8,570 nt of DNA. Source: Promethearchaeota archaeon. Its GTDB lineage: Archaea; Asgardarchaeota; Lokiarchaeia; Sigynarchaeales; SOKP01. The position numbers and the translations under genes were made by a program. Shown piece by piece: positions 6,632 through 8,570 of this stretch. Under the pieces are notes generated by a model, which was not told the DNA's origin, did no database searches, and saw only the letters and a list, made by a program, of their open reading frames with translations. The stretch covers positions 1 through 8,570 of the forward strand of contig JAEOTL010000291.1 of NCBI GenBank assembly GCA_016839845.1, written 5' to 3'. Numbering within the stretch: position 1 is the stretch's first letter; every line of letters begins with the position of its first letter.

Positions 6632-7948
6632 TTATTGATTCACTTCTTGCAGATCGCTTCCGCAATAGGTGCAGAATTTCTGTCGCATTGGAAGAGTATT
6701 CTGGCAAAAGGGGCACATAAAATGTTGGTCTTCCCATTTCGTTTTCAAAATTTTGGGTTTCTTCTTTTTCGGCTTTTTCGGTCTTGTTTCTCTAGTTTCA
6801 ATTATTTCTGAGGGTTTTCGAACGCTTTTTAGGGCAACTATCACACTGATAAAGCCAACTAATCCAAGAACACTCACTAAAATTAGAATGATTAGGAGTG
6901 TATTGTCTGGTCCATCAACCGGGAGAGATGTAACAGTAAAGTACCTTATTCCGGACATATGGTTCTCTCCTAATGATGTGTTACCAAAGACTTGAATCGA
7001 ATGAATTCCATCATTTGGCATGACTATAGTTGAGTCTCCTAATAGTGTTTTATTTGGTTGCCTATCTAATGAGTATCCCATCCAATTTAAGGCAGTAGTG
7101 TTAACGAAACTCAACATTAACCCTTCATTCAAATTATCACCAACATTGTATCTTGGATGCCACGAATAACCTAGTGCATCAATGTAAAAGTAGTAATTAC
7201 TCGCAGTCGATCCTGTAAAAAAGACAATTTGATCCACTTGTGTATTGTGGCGAAAAGGCAATGCGCCAGAACTATGTAATCCGTTAACTATTATCTCGTA
7301 TTCAAATTGGTTTAATCCCTGATACCCCCCTGCGACTCTGGCTTCAAAATGAACTGTGAGATGATACCATACATTATCATGAGGTGTTGGTAGCCCAGCA
7401 ATATCATAGTTTCCACTATCGAGAGCATAAGCCCATTTATCATCCTTCATCATAAAAGCGGGTCCAATATTTGTGTTGTCTATATATCGTAGTTTTATTG
7501 CATTCGGATCTGTCGCATCGGAGTTCCGCATCCAAAACTCTACAGTACCATATGACTGGACTCCTACTGTAAAATTCTGTATAATAACACTTTGGCCCCC
7601 GCCGTCATCGTACAATCCCAGAACCTTGTTATGTCCCCCAATACCCGACATAATCTGAGGTTCTACATTCCCATAAAGTTTGCCAAGTCCCCAATCTTGG
7701 GGTATAGAACCGATCTCATCGTTTTCGAATCCAAAAATTCCTGGGAAATACCCATTCATAGGTTGGATATAAGTTTTATTTTCTGGTGTTATTATCGTTA
7801 TTTCTCCAGCACTCATGGTTAAAGTATCAACTTCACAGTTAATATTTTGCAAAATATCTCGGAAGAAGGGGAACCCGAGAATTAACCCAAGCACAAGAAT
7901 AATAATAAAAGCTAGTCGGTGATTATATCTCAATTTTTTGCTAGCCAC
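6632..7948 (-). CDS. surface protein with one LamG-like module, membrane anchor and cytoplasmic zinc ribbon
   Basis: This 438-residue protein is a short paralogue of the large protein downstream. It has an N-terminal hydrophobic signal or anchor (about 13-29), one LamG-like module with its beta tail (about 48-339; motifs GTVEFW, WYHLTVHFE, DALGYSW, GDNLNEGLML, HSIQVFGN, RYFTV), a membrane helix (about 350-373), a Lys-rich stretch (KKPKKKKPK) and a C-terminal zinc ribbon, CPFC-x10-CTYC (Cys 412, 415, 426, 429). Several N-x-S/T sequons suggest glycosylation. A likely role is binding a glycan or protein outside the cell while presenting a basic zinc ribbon inside. There is no ATG at the start of the frame. 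I chose GTG at 7948 because from there the first 50 residues align without gaps to the large paralogue (K4, L6-R7, H10-R11-L12 shared) and a box A lies 29 bases upstream. TTG at 7957 is the alternative and adds three residues. Confidence 0.88.
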   Translation of the reverse strand: MASKKLRYNHRLAFIIILVLGLILGFPFFRDILQNINCEVDTLTMSAGEITIITPENKTYIQPMNGYFPGIFGFENDEIGSIPQDWGLGKLYGNVEPQIMSGIGGHNKVLGLYDDGGGQSVIIQNFTVGVQSYGTVEFWMRNSDATDPNAIKLRYIDNTNIGPAFMMKDDKWAYALDSGNYDIAGLPTPHDNVWYHLTVHFEARVAGGYQGLNQFEYEIIVNGLHSSGALPFRHNTQVDQIVFFTGSTASNYYFYIDALGYSWHPRYNVGDNLNEGLMLSFVNTTALNWMGYSLDRQPNKTLLGDSTIVMPNDGIHSIQVFGNTSLGENHMSGIRYFTVTSLPVDGPDNTLLIILILVSVLGLVGFISVIVALKSVRKPSEIIETRETRPKKPKKKKPKILKTKWEDQHFMCPFCQNTLPMRQKFCTYCGSDLQEVNQ

Positions 7949-7972
7949 TGTAAACAATTTCGAATTTCTATC

Positions 7973-7982
7973 TAAAATAAAT
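7973..7982 (-). promoter_or_regulatory. possible box A of the 438-residue surface-protein gene
   Basis: The minus strand reads ATTTATTTTA, centred about 29 bases before the GTG at 7948, the same distance as for the 74-residue gene and consistent with a leaderless mRNA beginning near that GTG. The flanks are AT-rich, so certainty is limited. Another TATA-like stretch, GATTTAAATA, lies further upstream at 8005-8014. Confidence 0.38.
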
Positions 7983-8061
7983 TATTTATTATTATCCAAG
8001 ATTCTATTTAAATCTTTAAAATAGTCTAGAGGATTATATATTTTAAGTTAAACTGACCGCC

Positions 8062-8570
8062 CTACTCCTTAATTTTTGCGAGAAACTCTTCCGAAGGTAT
8101 CTCTCCGAAGGCAAACATATTAACAACTTGTTCTCTAAACTCTGAATCTTTTTCAGACAGTCGAAGCATAGTATTCAGATTTTTTCCCCCATTTTCGTAG
8201 AAATAGGGAATCATAGAGCGTTTTAACTTGAAATTCCTAATAATCTCTTTGATTTCTTGATGCATTCTATATTTTTTAAACATTTTTCTTGAATAATCTT
8301 CATTCTGTAATGCTTCTACTGCGGTTTCTCCCGCAATTCTGCCAGAGGTAACAGCAGTCTGAATACCTTCACCACTGATGGGAGACACAAACCCCCCTGC
8401 ATCTCCTATCAGCAATATATTATCAGTATATAAACTTTTATCCAAAACTCCTTCAGCGGGAAAGGAGTATGCCCCAGACCAAATACTCGTATAAATTGAA
8501 TCGGGAAGATACTGTTTTACACTTTGGTTGCCTTGAAATTTCTCAAAAAGTTCATTAATATTGTAGTTTC
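8062..8570 (-). CDS. geranylgeranyl reductase family flavoprotein, C-terminal part (cut by right edge)
   Basis: The last 169 residues are present and the frame is open to the window edge, so the start lies beyond it; the internal TTG at 8445 is not a real start. The segment GAYSFPAEGVLDKSLYTDN followed by LLIGDAGGFVSPISGEGIQ and TAVTSGRIAGE is the FAD-binding signature of the geranylgeranyl reductase family, GDAaGfv.P.tGeGI..A..sG..A. In archaea these enzymes saturate the geranylgeranyl chains of membrane ether lipids, acting as FAD-dependent reductases at the membrane surface. The usual second Ala of GDAAG is Gly here. The C-terminal part (helices through KMFKKYR, IKEIIRNFKLKRSM and LRLSEKD) matches the helical end of the family. 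Paralogues act on other isoprenoids such as quinone side chains, so the exact substrate is open. It lies upstream of the surface-protein genes across a gap of about 110 bases, with no sign of an operon. Confidence 0.82.
   Translation of the reverse strand, partial: NYNINELFEKFQGNQSVKQYLPDSIYTSIWSGAYSFPAEGVLDKSLYTDNILLIGDAGGFVSPISGEGIQTAVTSGRIAGETAVEALQNEDYSRKMFKKYRMHQEIKEIIRNFKLKRSMIPYFYENGGKNLNTMLRLSEKDSEFREQVVNMFAFGEIPSEEFLAKIKE

Noticed and set aside
6669..6995. Plus-strand open frame of 108 codons with a hydrophobic stretch
   Set aside because: It is antisense to the membrane anchor and zinc ribbon of the short surface protein, which accounts for the hydrophobic look.
1..8570. Search for tRNA, rRNA, CRISPR array, insertion sequence or phage genes
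   Set aside because: No cloverleaf-like segment, regularly spaced direct repeat, transposase motif or terminal inverted repeat pair was found by reading; the DNA repetition seen is explained by protein modules.

Overview
All eight protein genes I can support lie on the minus strand, so the window is read from its right end to its left. The organism looks like an Asgard archaeon, most likely of the Lokiarchaeia (Promethearchaeota) type. The reasons are: an archaeal-type geranylgeranyl reductase; AT-rich spacers with TATA-like box A elements about 25-30 bases before several start codons, which suggests leaderless mRNAs; and two membrane proteins with LamG-like and Ig-like ectodomains and a cytoplasmic zinc ribbon, an architecture I associate with Lokiarchaeia. 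The assignment rests on protein style, not on a marker gene.

In order of transcription: (1) 8570-8062, the C-terminal part of a geranylgeranyl reductase family flavoprotein, cut by the window edge. (2) 7948-6632, a 438-residue surface protein with one LamG-like module, a C-terminal membrane anchor, a Lys-rich segment and a cytoplasmic zinc ribbon. (3) 6370-1655, a 1571-residue paralogue with the same two ends but four LamG-like modules and three Ig-like repeats between them. (4) 1549-834 and on to 655, four very small genes (74, 64, 54 and 56 residues). Three encode probable zinc-binding microproteins and one encodes a helical domain resembling the N-terminal part of archaeal replication protein A. 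(5) 581 to the left edge, the N-terminal 193 residues of a DUF362 family protein.

The two surface proteins are clearly related. Their N-terminal anchors align without gaps, their C-terminal zinc ribbons are nearly the same, and even the sequence after their stop codons looks related, so they probably arose by tandem duplication followed by gain or loss of modules. Each would hold a carbohydrate- or protein-binding ectodomain outside the cell and a basic zinc ribbon inside. The microprotein genes appear to be separately promoted rather than one tight operon, apart from the last two, which are nearly overlapping. I see no pathway linking the reductase, the adhesins and the DUF362 gene. No tRNA, rRNA, CRISPR array, insertion sequence or phage gene is visible. 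The most notable content is the duplicated surface-receptor-like pair and the run of cysteine-rich microproteins; neither amounts to a demonstrated new system.
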